Part shown: positions 1 through 6,895 of the stretch, one piece after another
Position numbering within the stretch: the first letter of the stretch is position 1
How the letters are laid out: each line of letters starts with the position of its first letter
From: a bacterium
Lineage (GTDB): Bacteria > Patescibacteriota > Saccharimonadia > Saccharimonadales > UBA4665
Length of the DNA: 11,108 nucleotides
Direction of reading: 5' to 3'
Assembly: GCA_021846765.1 (NCBI GenBank)
Contig: JAJZWH010000029.1
Coordinates: 1 to 11,108, forward strand
Notes under the pieces: model-generated
Told to the model about the DNA's origin: nothing
The model's input: only the letters and a program-made list of their open reading frames with translations
Databases searched by the model: none
Translations under genes and position numbers: made by a program

Positions 1-2
1 AT

Positions 3-89
3 CTAATCGCTATAGCTAATTTTTTAGTAGGTATTGTCGGCATGTTAATATATTTAATATGTTTAATAAATGGTTTGATCTTTTATTAA
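3..89 (+). CDS. C-terminal end of an upstream membrane protein (partial)
   Basis: A reading frame open from the left edge ends at TAA 87-89 and encodes 28 residues that are almost all hydrophobic (it includes NFLVGIVGMLIYLICL). This looks like the last transmembrane helix of a polytopic protein whose body lies outside the window. In a glycan locus a flippase or a GT-C glycosyltransferase would be natural, but the fragment is too short to say. It would overlap the following GtrA gene by 31 bases, which is longer than the 4-base overlaps elsewhere here, so chance openness is possible. Confidence 0.4.
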   Translation, partial: LIAIANFLVGIVGMLIYLICLINGLIFY

Positions 90-574
90 AACCTTGGCAG
101 TATAAAATATTTAGGTTTGCCTGCATAGGTATTATAAACACTTTAATTGATTTAAGTATTTTAAATTTACTTGTTTTTAGTGTACGTTTAAATCCTCTAA
201 TATCCAACCTTATATCGGCTTCAACTGCTATAACTATATCTTATTTTTTAAACCACCGTCTTGTCTTTAGGGACACGAGGCCACGTAATTTTAAGCAATT
301 CGCGCATTTCTATATGGTTACAGGCTTAAGTATACTAGCAGTACAAGATATCATAATAGCGCTATTTAGTCATTTTATTGGAGTTAGAGACAGTTCATTA
401 ACTTCTTTAATTAGAAATTCGGGCTTAGCTATAAGTGCTAAAGCGATTAATTTAAATATAGCCAAGTTGATAGCCGTAGCCTCCGGAATGGTTTGGAATT
501 TCCTTTGGTATCATAAAGTAGTTTTTCGCCACGTTGAAGAAAAAATATTAACGGGATCAGAACTAAAAACATAG
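59..574 (+). CDS. GtrA family membrane protein (putative polyprenyl-phosphate-sugar flippase)
   Basis: A 171-residue protein with four predicted transmembrane helices, at about residues 17-42, 45-65, 82-106 and 132-152. The first helix begins with the GtrA-type FRFACIGIINTLIDL, and the second is followed by NHRLVFRD and the fourth by WYHKVVFR, which are the usual GtrA positions for aromatic and basic residues after the helices. Family members are thought to flip undecaprenyl- or dolichyl-phosphate-linked sugars across the membrane; the exact sugar cannot be read from sequence. The ATG at 59 leaves a normal short cytoplasmic N-terminus, and the next Met is far inside the third helix, so this start is preferred although no Shine-Dalgarno is visible. 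It probably belongs to an operon entering from the left and faces the 597-residue membrane protein tail to tail. The 120s region between helices 3 and 4 is longer than in many GtrA proteins. Confidence 0.88.
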   Translation: MFNKWFDLLLKPWQYKIFRFACIGIINTLIDLSILNLLVFSVRLNPLISNLISASTAITISYFLNHRLVFRDTRPRNFKQFAHFYMVTGLSILAVQDIIIALFSHFIGVRDSSLTSLIRNSGLAISAKAINLNIAKLIAVASGMVWNFLWYHKVVFRHVEEKILTGSELKT

Positions 575-623
575 ATTATATCAAGTAAGACATTTAATTA
601 AAGTCCTATATAGCAAATTGCCT

Positions 624-648
624 AGAGTTGTTAGCTAAGCTCTTTTTT
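624..648 (+). terminator. Intrinsic terminator after the first GtrA gene
   Basis: A 6-bp stem (624-629 AGAGTT with 638-643 AGCTCT, including one G-T pair) has an 8-base loop and is followed by a T-run ending at 648. It ends the plus-strand transcript. It overlaps the last codons and stop of the convergent minus-strand gene (stop 631-633), so the same bases serve as coding sequence and terminator. Confidence 0.55.
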
Positions 649-2424
649 GGTTACATATATTACTACGCTTTTGCCGACAGATATAGATTTCCAATTTAAA
701 GACTTTAATTCTTTGACTAAAACTTTAGAGGTATCAGGCCTATAGATTATTCTAGTTACTTTATTTTGTTTACAGAAGTTAATCAATAAAGGTTTAAAAT
801 TAGTTAATAAAGCACTATTATAAAAAGAATTTATTAGAGGATTTTGGGCAAAGTTGATAGGAGTAGAACCTATATAACCACCAGATTGGGTAAAGTCCAT
901 TCTCGATTCGGGCTGATAAAGCATACTGTTACCCAAATATCCGTAAGGCAAAATGATTACATTTGAGCCTCGGGGTATATATCTAGATACCAGATTAGGT
1001 TGAAATAGCTTAGGTTTAGGTGTGGGTTGCCAAAAATACATTGAAGTATTGGGAAGAATAAAAACAATGGCGACGATAACTACCAATAGTTTAATTAAAT
1101 AATTTCTTGTAGATGTTTTAATAGATAACCAAAGACCAATAATTAAAGATAAAACAAGAAAAACATACATACTAAATCTATCGGGAATAGCTGAACTTAA
1201 TAAAGGTAGATGCTCTGCAATGTTCCACGGCAAGGTTAGGTTTTCAGTTTTGCCGTCAATAAGAAGAATGGGTCCCATGGCTGCAATTACTAGAAATATG
1301 AATAATATAGCTAAAGATTTATAAACAAGTTTTTTTCTGTTTTTTATACTTATATACAGAAAAATTAAAATAAAAGATATCCCAAGATATGCGCCTTCTT
1401 CAGCAAAATTACCAGCAAATTTAGCAGTTGTTTTAACAAAAAGACTATGGCCTAATGTAGTGATTGGAGTTGGGATAATAAAATTCAATAAATCTGTTGA
1501 ATAATAAGCAAAAGCCGATGGTTTAGGTGAATTATTGGAGGCTACCTTATAGCCTTTCAACAGATAGTATAGAAAAGGCGATAATATGATCAAAGAAAGA
1601 ACTAGAGAATAACCGAAATCTAAAGTAGTTTTTAGAATTAAAATACGTGTTTTTTTATCTGAAAATGATAAAAATATTAGAATTCCAATAAACGAAAAGG
1701 TTATAAATGTAGCAAATATCTCAGTAGATATACCAAATTGGACTGCCAATAACAATGCAGATAATAAAATAAAAACATATCTTTTCATTTTCTCTTGATA
1801 TCTAAGAATAAAGAGCATTATTAGAAGAGGAATGCAAAACGTAACATATAGTTGAGTGTGCCCAAGTAGTTGGCCAAATTCATAAGAAGAAAAACCAAAA
1901 ATATATCCAGCTAATAAAGATGGAGGATATTTCCTAGTAATTACGTACACTAGATAAAACATAGAGGCAGCCGAAAGAACAGGTGCAAGAAGGGCCATTA
2001 AATTAAAAGAAGCTATTGCCCCAAAAAAATAAGTTACTGGAGAAAATAATAAAGCTAGAATTGGAATTGAGGTTGCCCATGTAAGGTTAAAACCATTTGG
2101 ATACCATAGGTATTTTGTTAAAAAAGGATTCAAATGATGAGCTATAGCAAATGGCCACCAATTAAAAGACCATATGAAGATTTCAGGGTCTCCACTTAGA
2201 GTAAATATAGAATGAGTTAAGCTAAAATTATGTTTTAGCGCAAAAAAAACTACACTGAAAATTAAGTAAATCAAAACTGGTGAAAATAACACTAAAGTTC
2301 GCAATAACTTATGCTGCTTATATTGTTTTTTTAAGTTACTAACAATTTTTTTTAATTGAATATGTTTGCATATCAACAGTTTATTGTCTTTTAATTGATT
2401 AAGTTGTTGGCATAGATTTTTCAT
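631..2424 (-). CDS. Large polytopic membrane protein, GT-C-like glycosyltransferase candidate
   Basis: A 597-residue protein with a basic, poorly hydrophobic N-terminus (1-42), about 10-12 transmembrane helices between 43 and 459, and a soluble C-terminal part (460-597) that should be extracytoplasmic. Just after helix 1 lies GDPEIFIWSFNWWPF with D79, P80 and E81. An acidic pair in the first outer loop is the classic catalytic or metal site of GT-C glycosyltransferases that use polyprenyl-phosphate sugars. A second conserved-looking stretch, LPWNIAEHLPLLSSAIPDRF near 398-417, resembles the xLPxxxxxRxPxRF region of large uncharacterised bacterial membrane proteins often called YfhO- or GT39-like. 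It begins 8 bases after the stop of the GT2 synthase gene on the same strand, so the pair is an operon and the synthase product is a plausible donor. No strong Shine-Dalgarno precedes the ATG. The specific acceptor and sugar are unknown, and family assignment is by architecture rather than a recognised signature. Confidence 0.72.
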   Translation of the reverse strand: MKNLCQQLNQLKDNKLLICKHIQLKKIVSNLKKQYKQHKLLRTLVLFSPVLIYLIFSVVFFALKHNFSLTHSIFTLSGDPEIFIWSFNWWPFAIAHHLNPFLTKYLWYPNGFNLTWATSIPILALLFSPVTYFFGAIASFNLMALLAPVLSAASMFYLVYVITRKYPPSLLAGYIFGFSSYEFGQLLGHTQLYVTFCIPLLIMLFILRYQEKMKRYVFILLSALLLAVQFGISTEIFATFITFSFIGILIFLSFSDKKTRILILKTTLDFGYSLVLSLIILSPFLYYLLKGYKVASNNSPKPSAFAYYSTDLLNFIIPTPITTLGHSLFVKTTAKFAGNFAEEGAYLGISFILIFLYISIKNRKKLVYKSLAILFIFLVIAAMGPILLIDGKTENLTLPWNIAEHLPLLSSAIPDRFSMYVFLVLSLIIGLWLSIKTSTRNYLIKLLVVIVAIVFILPNTSMYFWQPTPKPKLFQPNLVSRYIPRGSNVIILPYGYLGNSMLYQPESRMDFTQSGGYIGSTPINFAQNPLINSFYNSALLTNFKPLLINFCKQNKVTRIIYRPDTSKVLVKELKSLNWKSISVGKSVVIYVTKKELS

Positions 2425-2432
2425 GTTGGTTG

Positions 2433-3149
2433 TTATATGAATAAATTAAAATAAACTATTTCCCACACTGCTTTAATGCCATCCTTGAAGCTTATTTTCT
2501 TGCCTTCTTCTTTGCTTCGGCCGTAATAAGATATTCCTATCTCATATACTCTAGCGTTGCTTTTAGCGATGCGGGCAGTTATTTCTGGTTCAAAGCCAAA
2601 CCTTTTGGATTTTAAGTTTTTAGCTAATCGTCTAGCTAGATCACCGTCCATCATTTTATAACAAGTTTCCATGTCGGTTAAGTTAAGTCCGGTTAAAAGG
2701 TTAGATAGGGTAGTTAGAAACTTATTGGCAACTTGATTGCGAAAGTATATTATACGATGAGGTTCGCCACCAATAAAGCGTGATCCATATACTACGTCAG
2801 CGTGTTCACGCTCTATTGGGTAGAGTAGTCTAGCGTACTCTATCGGGTCATACTCTAAATCAGCATCTTGAATTATAACTACATCGCCTTTTGATTGTAG
2901 AATACCTCGTTTTAGGGCTGCGCCTTTACCTTGGTTATGTTCTTGAAAAATAAGTTTAATTTCTTGGTGTTTCTTGGATATCCTCGATAGTATTTCTCGT
3001 GTTCCATCACTAGATCCGTCGTCAACAATTATAATTTCTTTTTTAGTAGAGCCTAAATTAACATCTAGAACTTCTTGAACTAACTTCTCTATAGTAGCCT
3101 TTTCGTTATAGCAAGGGATTACGATAGATAACAGTTTTGCTTTAGGCAT
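2433..3149 (-). CDS. Family 2 glycosyltransferase, polyprenyl-phosphate sugar synthase (DPM1/DPG-synthase type)
   Basis: A 238-residue GT-A fold enzyme of the dolichyl-phosphate mannose/glucose synthase subgroup. It shows the nucleotide-binding VDDGSSDGT at 42-50, the DxD-type QDADLEYDP at 94-102, YGSRF near 121, DMETCYKMM near 159, FGFEPEIT near 184 and the basic YYGRSKEEGKKISF near 208, in family order. It should transfer a sugar from a nucleotide donor to polyprenyl phosphate on the cytoplasmic face. No C-terminal transmembrane helices follow, unlike GtrB-type synthases; the protein ends at residue 238, so it resembles soluble DPM1. A GGAG Shine-Dalgarno lies 8 bases before the ATG. It is the first gene of the minus-strand operon and is divergent from the second GtrA gene. 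GDP-mannose made by the enzymes at 6896-8718 is one possible donor, but donor specificity is not determined by sequence. Confidence 0.92.
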   Translation of the reverse strand: MPKAKLLSIVIPCYNEKATIEKLVQEVLDVNLGSTKKEIIIVDDGSSDGTREILSRISKKHQEIKLIFQEHNQGKGAALKRGILQSKGDVVIIQDADLEYDPIEYARLLYPIEREHADVVYGSRFIGGEPHRIIYFRNQVANKFLTTLSNLLTGLNLTDMETCYKMMDGDLARRLAKNLKSKRFGFEPEITARIAKSNARVYEIGISYYGRSKEEGKKISFKDGIKAVWEIVYFNLFI

Positions 3150-3157
3150 CAGGTGAA

Positions 3158-3161
3158 CTCC
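3158..3161 (-). promoter_or_regulatory. Shine-Dalgarno of the GT2 synthase
   Basis: GGAG on the minus strand, with an 8-base spacer to the ATG at 3149. It supports this start and shows that this genome uses Shine-Dalgarno initiation for some genes, in contrast to the antitoxin genes further right. Confidence 0.6.
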
Positions 3162-3175
3162 GGTATATTTTTAGA

Positions 3176-3187
3176 TATGTTAACATA
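3176..3187. repeat. 12-bp perfect palindrome between divergent operons
   Basis: TATGTTAACATA is a perfect palindrome centred in the 46-base gap between the divergent GT2 gene and the second GtrA gene. It sits 9 bases before the GTG of the latter. Its position would suit an operator for a dimeric repressor acting on both directions, but short AT-rich palindromes also arise by chance. Confidence 0.35.
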
Positions 3188-3195
3188 AAACAAGC

Positions 3196-3642
3196 GTGAT
3201 TAACTATACCAAAGTTCGGATTGAGCGGTTGCTCAAAATTGAGTTTATTCGTTTTTGTATTGTTGGTGGCACTGGTTTTGTCATTAACTTTATAATCTTG
3301 ATTGCCCTTAGGGATTTGTTTAGCTTCCCAGCTTTTCCCGCTCAGCTTATTGGAGCTGAAGTTGCGTTATTCAGTAATTTTATGCTTCATCATCACTGGA
3401 CATATAAGGCTCATAAAGTAGAGAAAACAATTAAACAATTAGTTGTTCAGTTTCATCTGTCTTCTTGGCCAGCTATTTTAGGGAGTGCTTTCATGGTTGC
3501 TGGTGGTGAGCGATACCTTCATTTAGATAATATTTTGGCATTGACTCTAAGTTCAGTAATTGCCCTGCTCTGGAACTTCTTCTGGTCAAAGTTTATTATT
3601 TGGAGAGATACATCATCAAAAGACGTAAAGGAGATTTCTTAA
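3196..3642 (+). CDS. Second GtrA family membrane protein
   Basis: A 148-residue GtrA protein, about the usual length for the family, with four helices at roughly 17-37, 45-65, 86-103 and 112-132. EFIRFCIVGGTGFVINF opens helix 1, NFMLHHHWTYKA follows helix 2, and LLWNFFWSKFIIWRD ends helix 4. The start is a GTG with no clear Shine-Dalgarno; it gives a normal N-terminus of about 15 residues. The stop is one base before the ATG of UDP-glucose dehydrogenase, whose Shine-Dalgarno lies inside this gene, so the two are co-transcribed and probably translationally coupled. Its histidine triplet after helix 2 and shorter loop between helices 3 and 4 set it apart from the first GtrA, so the two are not a recent tandem copy. 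A role in flipping a lipid-linked sugar is inferred from the family. Confidence 0.9.
   Translation: MINYTKVRIERLLKIEFIRFCIVGGTGFVINFIILIALRDLFSFPAFPAQLIGAEVALFSNFMLHHHWTYKAHKVEKTIKQLVVQFHLSSWPAILGSAFMVAGGERYLHLDNILALTLSSVIALLWNFFWSKFIIWRDTSSKDVKEIS
3627..3633 (+). promoter_or_regulatory. Strong Shine-Dalgarno of ugd
   Basis: AAAGGAG lies in the last codons of the second GtrA gene, 10 bases before the ATG at 3644. It is the best ribosome-binding site in the window. Confidence 0.7.
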
Positions 3643-3643
3643 A

Positions 3644-4963
3644 ATGAAGGTTGCGGTTGTTGGAACTGGCTATGTTGGTTTAGTTACGGGTACTTGTTTT
3701 GCGGAAGTGGGCAATCATGTAACTTGTGTTGATATAGATGAGCATAAGGTAGCTAAGCTGAAACAAGGCGTAGTTCCTATTTATGAACCATTGCTCGAAG
3801 AGTTTTTTAAACGAAATATAGCCGATGGAAGATTGGATTTTACGACAGATCTACAAGAAGGCGTAAAAGATGCTGAAGTTATATTTTTAGCATTACCTAC
3901 ACCGCCTGGAGAGGACGGCTCAGCTGATCTAAGCTATGTATTGTCTGTTGCCGATCAGCTAGGGGGGTTAATTGATAAGTACTGTGTTGTCGTTAATAAG
4001 AGTACTGTCCCAGTTGGAACGGCAGATTTAGTCAGAAACGCTATTGCTAAGAATACTCAAGTAGAGTTTGATGTTGTGTCTAACCCTGAGTTTTTAAGGG
4101 AAGGGTTTGCAGTTGAAGATTTCATGAAACCCGATAGGGTAGTGATTGGTTCAAGTTCAGATCGAGCAAAGGAATTGATGCACAAACTGTATGTTCCTTT
4201 TGTTCGACAAGGTAATCCTATCTATTTTATGGATGAACTGTCTGCGGAAATGACTAAATATGCAGCTAATTCTTTTCTGGCCACCAAAATTAGTTTTATG
4301 AATGAAATAGCTAATCTTTGCGAGAGAGTTGGAGCAAATGTAGATAATGTTCGTTTGGGCATTGGGGCTGATGAGCGGATCGGTAAGCGTTTTTTGTTTC
4401 CGGGTATTGGTTATGGGGGCAGTTGTTTTCCTAAAGATGTTCTTGCGCTAAGGAAAATTGGCAGCAATAATGGCTATGAGCTGAAGATTTTAGAAGCAGC
4501 AACGCTAGTTAATGATCTTCAAAAACAAAAAATGGTTGAGTTGATTAAGGATTACTTTAAGGGTGAGTTAGAGGGCAAAGTAATTGCTCTATGGGGATTG
4601 GCTTTTAAGCCAGATACTGATGATATAAGGGAAGCACCAGCGCTGTCTATTGTCGATGCATTATTAGCTAGTGGTGTTGTTGTTAAGGCCTATGATCCGG
4701 AGGCTATAGACAATGTGGCTAAAATATATGTTGGCCAGGATAACCTTGTCTTAAGTAATGATCAATATGGCATATTAAAAGATGCTGATGCTTTAGTTAT
4801 AGCGACTGAGTGGGGTGTCTTTAGAAGCCCAGATTTTGAGGTGATAGGGAAAGAATTAAAGACACCGTTAATTTTTGATGGTCGGAATGTTTATGATCCA
4901 CTTGAAATGCAGCAAAGGGGCTTTAAATATATAAGCATCGGTAGAGGGGCTGTTGGTCTATGA
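3644..4963 (+). CDS. ugd: UDP-glucose 6-dehydrogenase
   Basis: A full-length 439-residue enzyme of the UDP-glucose/GDP-mannose dehydrogenase family, which oxidises UDP-glucose to UDP-glucuronate with two NAD+. The Rossmann motif is GTGYVGLVTG at 7-16 with the adenine-ribose acid D30 after the second strand. The catalytic set is intact: T121 in KSTVPVGT, E149 in NPEFLREG, K205 and N209 in MTKYAANSF, and nucleophile C261 with D265 in GYGGSCFPKD. The C-terminal UDP-binding domain shows GLAFKPDTDDIREAP. Those features favour UDP-glucose over GDP-mannose as substrate, and the next gene consumes UDP-glucuronate, which agrees. It is the second gene of the operon, and its stop overlaps the next start in ATGA. 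The product is cytoplasmic. Confidence 0.96.
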   Translation: MKVAVVGTGYVGLVTGTCFAEVGNHVTCVDIDEHKVAKLKQGVVPIYEPLLEEFFKRNIADGRLDFTTDLQEGVKDAEVIFLALPTPPGEDGSADLSYVLSVADQLGGLIDKYCVVVNKSTVPVGTADLVRNAIAKNTQVEFDVVSNPEFLREGFAVEDFMKPDRVVIGSSSDRAKELMHKLYVPFVRQGNPIYFMDELSAEMTKYAANSFLATKISFMNEIANLCERVGANVDNVRLGIGADERIGKRFLFPGIGYGGSCFPKDVLALRKIGSNNGYELKILEAATLVNDLQKQKMVELIKDYFKGELEGKVIALWGLAFKPDTDDIREAPALSIVDALLASGVVVKAYDPEAIDNVAKIYVGQDNLVLSNDQYGILKDADALVIATEWGVFRSPDFEVIGKELKTPLIFDGRNVYDPLEMQQRGFKYISIGRGAVGL

Positions 4964-5907
4964 GTAGTGTTTTAATCGCTGGAGGGGCTGGATTTATTGG
5001 ATCGTATCTTTGTGATTATTATCTTAACCAAGGATATGAAACGTATTGTGTAGATAATCTATCTACCAGCACCGGTGAAAATATTGAGCATCTAGAAGCT
5101 AATAAAAACTTTCACTTTATGAATCACGATATTGTTTTGGCTGTGCCTGAAGAACTTAGCAAAGTTAAGTTTCGATACGTTCTTAATTTAGCATCACCGG
5201 CCAGCCCACCCAGATACCAACAATTAGCCATCGAAACTCTTCAAGTTGGATCCCTAGGCACCTTTAATCTTTTAGAGTTAGCTAGGAAATCTAAAGCTCG
5301 ATTCTTTCAGGCATCAACCAGTGAAGTTTACGGTGATCCAGATATACATCCTCAACCAGAAAGTTATTGGGGCAAAGTAAATTGTTATGGACCCAGAAGT
5401 ATGTATGATGAATCTAAGAGATACGGCGAAGCTTTAATTTATGCTTATCGTAGGAAATATGATTTAGATACTGTCGTTTCTCGTTTCTTTAATACCTATG
5501 GACCAAGAATGGACGCTGAAGATGGTCGAGTGGTAACAAATTTAATTGTTCAGGCATTGAACAATCAGCCGCTGACTATTTATGGTAAGGGCAATCAAAC
5601 CCGAAGTTTTTGCTATATCGATGATCTGGTTTTGGGCATTGTTAAGCTAATCGATTCTGATTTAGAAGGGCCAGTAAACTTAGGTAATCCTCATGAATTT
5701 AGCATACTTGAGCTAGCTAAAAAGATTTTAGCTAAGACAGGTAGCTCATCGAAAATAGTATATTTGCCCTTGCCTGGAGACGATCCAACTCAGCGTCAAC
5801 CCGACATAACGCTAGCTAAAGAAAAACTTAACTGGCAGCCAACTATTGAACTAGATGAAGGTTTAGAAAAAACTGTTCTATATTTCAAAAACACACTAGA
5901 AGATTGA
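4960..5907 (+). CDS. uxs: UDP-glucuronate decarboxylase (UDP-xylose synthase)
   Basis: A 315-residue short-chain dehydrogenase of the extended NAD-dependent epimerase type. NAD binding is by GGAGFIG at 8-14. LASPASPPRYQ near 78-87, TSEVYGDP near 120-127, ESYWGKVNCYGPRS near 134-147, the catalytic pair Y149/K153 (YDESK) and FFNTYGPRM near 176-184 are signatures of UDP-glucuronate decarboxylases rather than 4-epimerases or dTDP-glucose dehydratases. E122 in TSEVYG corresponds to the conserved catalytic glutamate. The enzyme should turn UDP-glucuronate into UDP-xylose and CO2. The usual cysteine in GPRxCYDE is methionine here (M148), a mild difference. It overlaps ugd by 4 bases, so substrate and product enzymes are made together. 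It is the last gene before a terminator; no xylosyltransferase lies in the window. Confidence 0.94.
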   Translation: MSSVLIAGGAGFIGSYLCDYYLNQGYETYCVDNLSTSTGENIEHLEANKNFHFMNHDIVLAVPEELSKVKFRYVLNLASPASPPRYQQLAIETLQVGSLGTFNLLELARKSKARFFQASTSEVYGDPDIHPQPESYWGKVNCYGPRSMYDESKRYGEALIYAYRRKYDLDTVVSRFFNTYGPRMDAEDGRVVTNLIVQALNNQPLTIYGKGNQTRSFCYIDDLVLGIVKLIDSDLEGPVNLGNPHEFSILELAKKILAKTGSSSKIVYLPLPGDDPTQRQPDITLAKEKLNWQPTIELDEGLEKTVLYFKNTLED

Positions 5908-5930
5908 CCACCTAATAAACTGGGTGGTTT
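5907..5930 (+). terminator. Hairpin terminator after the ugd-uxs operon
   Basis: An 8-bp stem (5907-5914 with 5921-5928, containing ACCACC/GGTGGT) has a 6-base loop and begins at the last base of the uxs stop codon. The T-run after it is short (TTT, then C), so termination may be only partly efficient. Confidence 0.6.
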
Positions 5931-6057
5931 CTATGCAGTCTAACAAAATTAATAGCTCTAATGGCTGATCACATTATTTGTTGATTTTACAAAAGCTTAC
6001 TAATCGTGAAAAATAGTAATAATGTATATATAAAGTTAGGGTAGTCGATTTAAGGAT

Positions 6058-6088
6058 TTGACAGTAGCTTTTATTTAGTTGTTTTAAT
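6058..6088 (+). promoter_or_regulatory. Candidate promoter of the Nudix gene
   Basis: A consensus TTGACA at 6058-6063 is followed after 19 bases by TTTAAT at 6083-6088. The spacer is two bases over the optimum. It lies in the 212-base gap after the ugd-uxs terminator (5931-6119), which holds no other gene that I can support. Confidence 0.45.
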
Positions 6089-6119
6089 TTAAATTATTGT
6101 TGATATAAAGAAATGGCAA

Positions 6120-6683
6120 TTGATAAAAAGACAGATTGTTTTTGAACATAGCCGTATGACTTTGGCCGAGGACACTGTCAGGCTACCTAATAATTTAGAA
6201 ACTAGCTATTTGCGAATTGTGCCAGTTAAGAATCATTCAGTTGGGGTTATAGCTATAAATGCAAAGAATGAAATATTATTACAGCGTGAGTATAGTTATC
6301 CACCAGATAAAATTCTTTGGCAATTGCCTGGTGGTGGTATGAATAGTGGCGAGAGCATTAAAAGAGCTGCCTTAAGGGAACTAAGAGAAGAGTCTAATTT
6401 AACCGCTAAGAAGATTAAAACTATAGGGTTTTTCTATGTCGATAATCGTCGTTCTGACGCAAAACAATATATTGTAGTTTGTCGAGACCTAAAGTATTGT
6501 TTGGGTGTTGCTGATCCAGAGGAGTTTATAGAAAACGTATGGGTTAGTCTGGATAATTTAAATAAGCTTATTGCTGATGGCGAAATTCAAAATATGAATC
6601 TATTGGCCGCACTTTCTCTGTGGAAACATGTCAAGCTTCCCAAAAGTGTGAACAACCTTTCTACACTTTTTGTAGGATATTAA
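6120..6683 (+). CDS. Nudix hydrolase, ADP-ribose pyrophosphatase-like
   Basis: A 187-residue protein from the TTG used here. The Nudix box occupies 72-94: G72, E78, R86-E87-L88, E90-E91 and L94, with the usual glycine two residues before the end of the box replaced by N93. The metal-binding glutamates are present. The N-terminal part (EDTVRLPNNLETSYLRIVPV) is the swapped-strand domain of ADP-ribose pyrophosphatase-type Nudix enzymes, so hydrolysis of ADP-ribose or a nucleoside diphosphate sugar is the likely reaction. A nucleotide-sugar role would suit the neighbours. The start is uncertain: family-like sequence KKWQLIKR continues upstream of the TTG in frame, back to ATA 6105 and ATT 6096, with no ATG, GTG or other TTG before the stop at 6090. 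No Shine-Dalgarno is seen for any of these. The ATG at 6113 is out of frame and stops after ten codons. Confidence 0.86.
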   Translation: MIKRQIVFEHSRMTLAEDTVRLPNNLETSYLRIVPVKNHSVGVIAINAKNEILLQREYSYPPDKILWQLPGGGMNSGESIKRAALRELREESNLTAKKIKTIGFFYVDNRRSDAKQYIVVCRDLKYCLGVADPEEFIENVWVSLDNLNKLIADGEIQNMNLLAALSLWKHVKLPKSVNNLSTLFVGY

Positions 6684-6710
6684 CACGAGTACTATCCTAA
6701 ACTTTAGGAT
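6673..6710 (+). terminator. Hairpins at the end of the Nudix gene, possible weak terminator
   Basis: A 7-bp stem (6694-6700 with 6704-6710, ATCCTAA/TTAGGAT) with a 3-base loop follows the Nudix stop and leads into TGGTTTATT. The left arm (TATCCTA, 6693-6699) can pair instead with TAGGATA at 6673-6679 in the last Nudix codons. The stem is AT-rich and the T-run poor, so termination is uncertain. Confidence 0.35.
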
Positions 6711-6749
6711 TGGTTTATTAACAACTAATTAAAAGATATTACTGAAGAG

Positions 6750-6839
6750 GATAGATCTAAGGGTAGCCACTCTAATAAATGATTAACACTCTAGTAGCTA
6801 CATAGCCAGAAGCATTGGAGTAAATCTATCCACCCTTAG
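6750..6839 (+). other. Structured intergenic segment before the GDP-mannose operon
   Basis: Several long-range complementary segments occupy this 90-base stretch: 6757-6764 CTAAGGGT with 6832-6839 ACCCTTAG (8 bp); 6769-6776 ACTCTAAT with 6814-6821 ATTGGAGT (8 bp, one G-T pair), nested inside the first; and competing pairings 6750-6756 GATAGAT with 6824-6830 ATCTATC, and 6763-6771 with 6793-6801 (one mismatch). No ORF of note is present. It could be a leader RNA element or a small RNA, but I recognise no known riboswitch family. Confidence 0.35.
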
Positions 6840-6860
6840 TCGTAAGGTTAAGAATCTATA

Positions 6861-6883
6861 AGCAAACTAAAGATCTATTTGCT
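6861..6883. repeat. Inverted repeat next to the manC-like start
   Basis: AGCAAA (6861-6866) and TTTGCT (6878-6883) form a perfect 6-bp inverted repeat with an 11-base spacer. Its right arm touches a -10-like TATCAT (6883-6888), which ends 7 bases before the ATG at 6896. No good -35 is visible. It may be an operator or merely chance. Confidence 0.3.
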
Positions 6884-6895
6884 ATCATATAGTTA

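Noticed and set aside
16..207. Minus-strand frame of 63 codons
   Set aside because: It runs antisense to the well-supported GtrA gene and its translation shows no recognisable family features.
6113..6145. ATG 6113 as the start of the Nudix gene
   Set aside because: It is out of frame and stops after ten codons; only an unproven one-base indel would make it usable.
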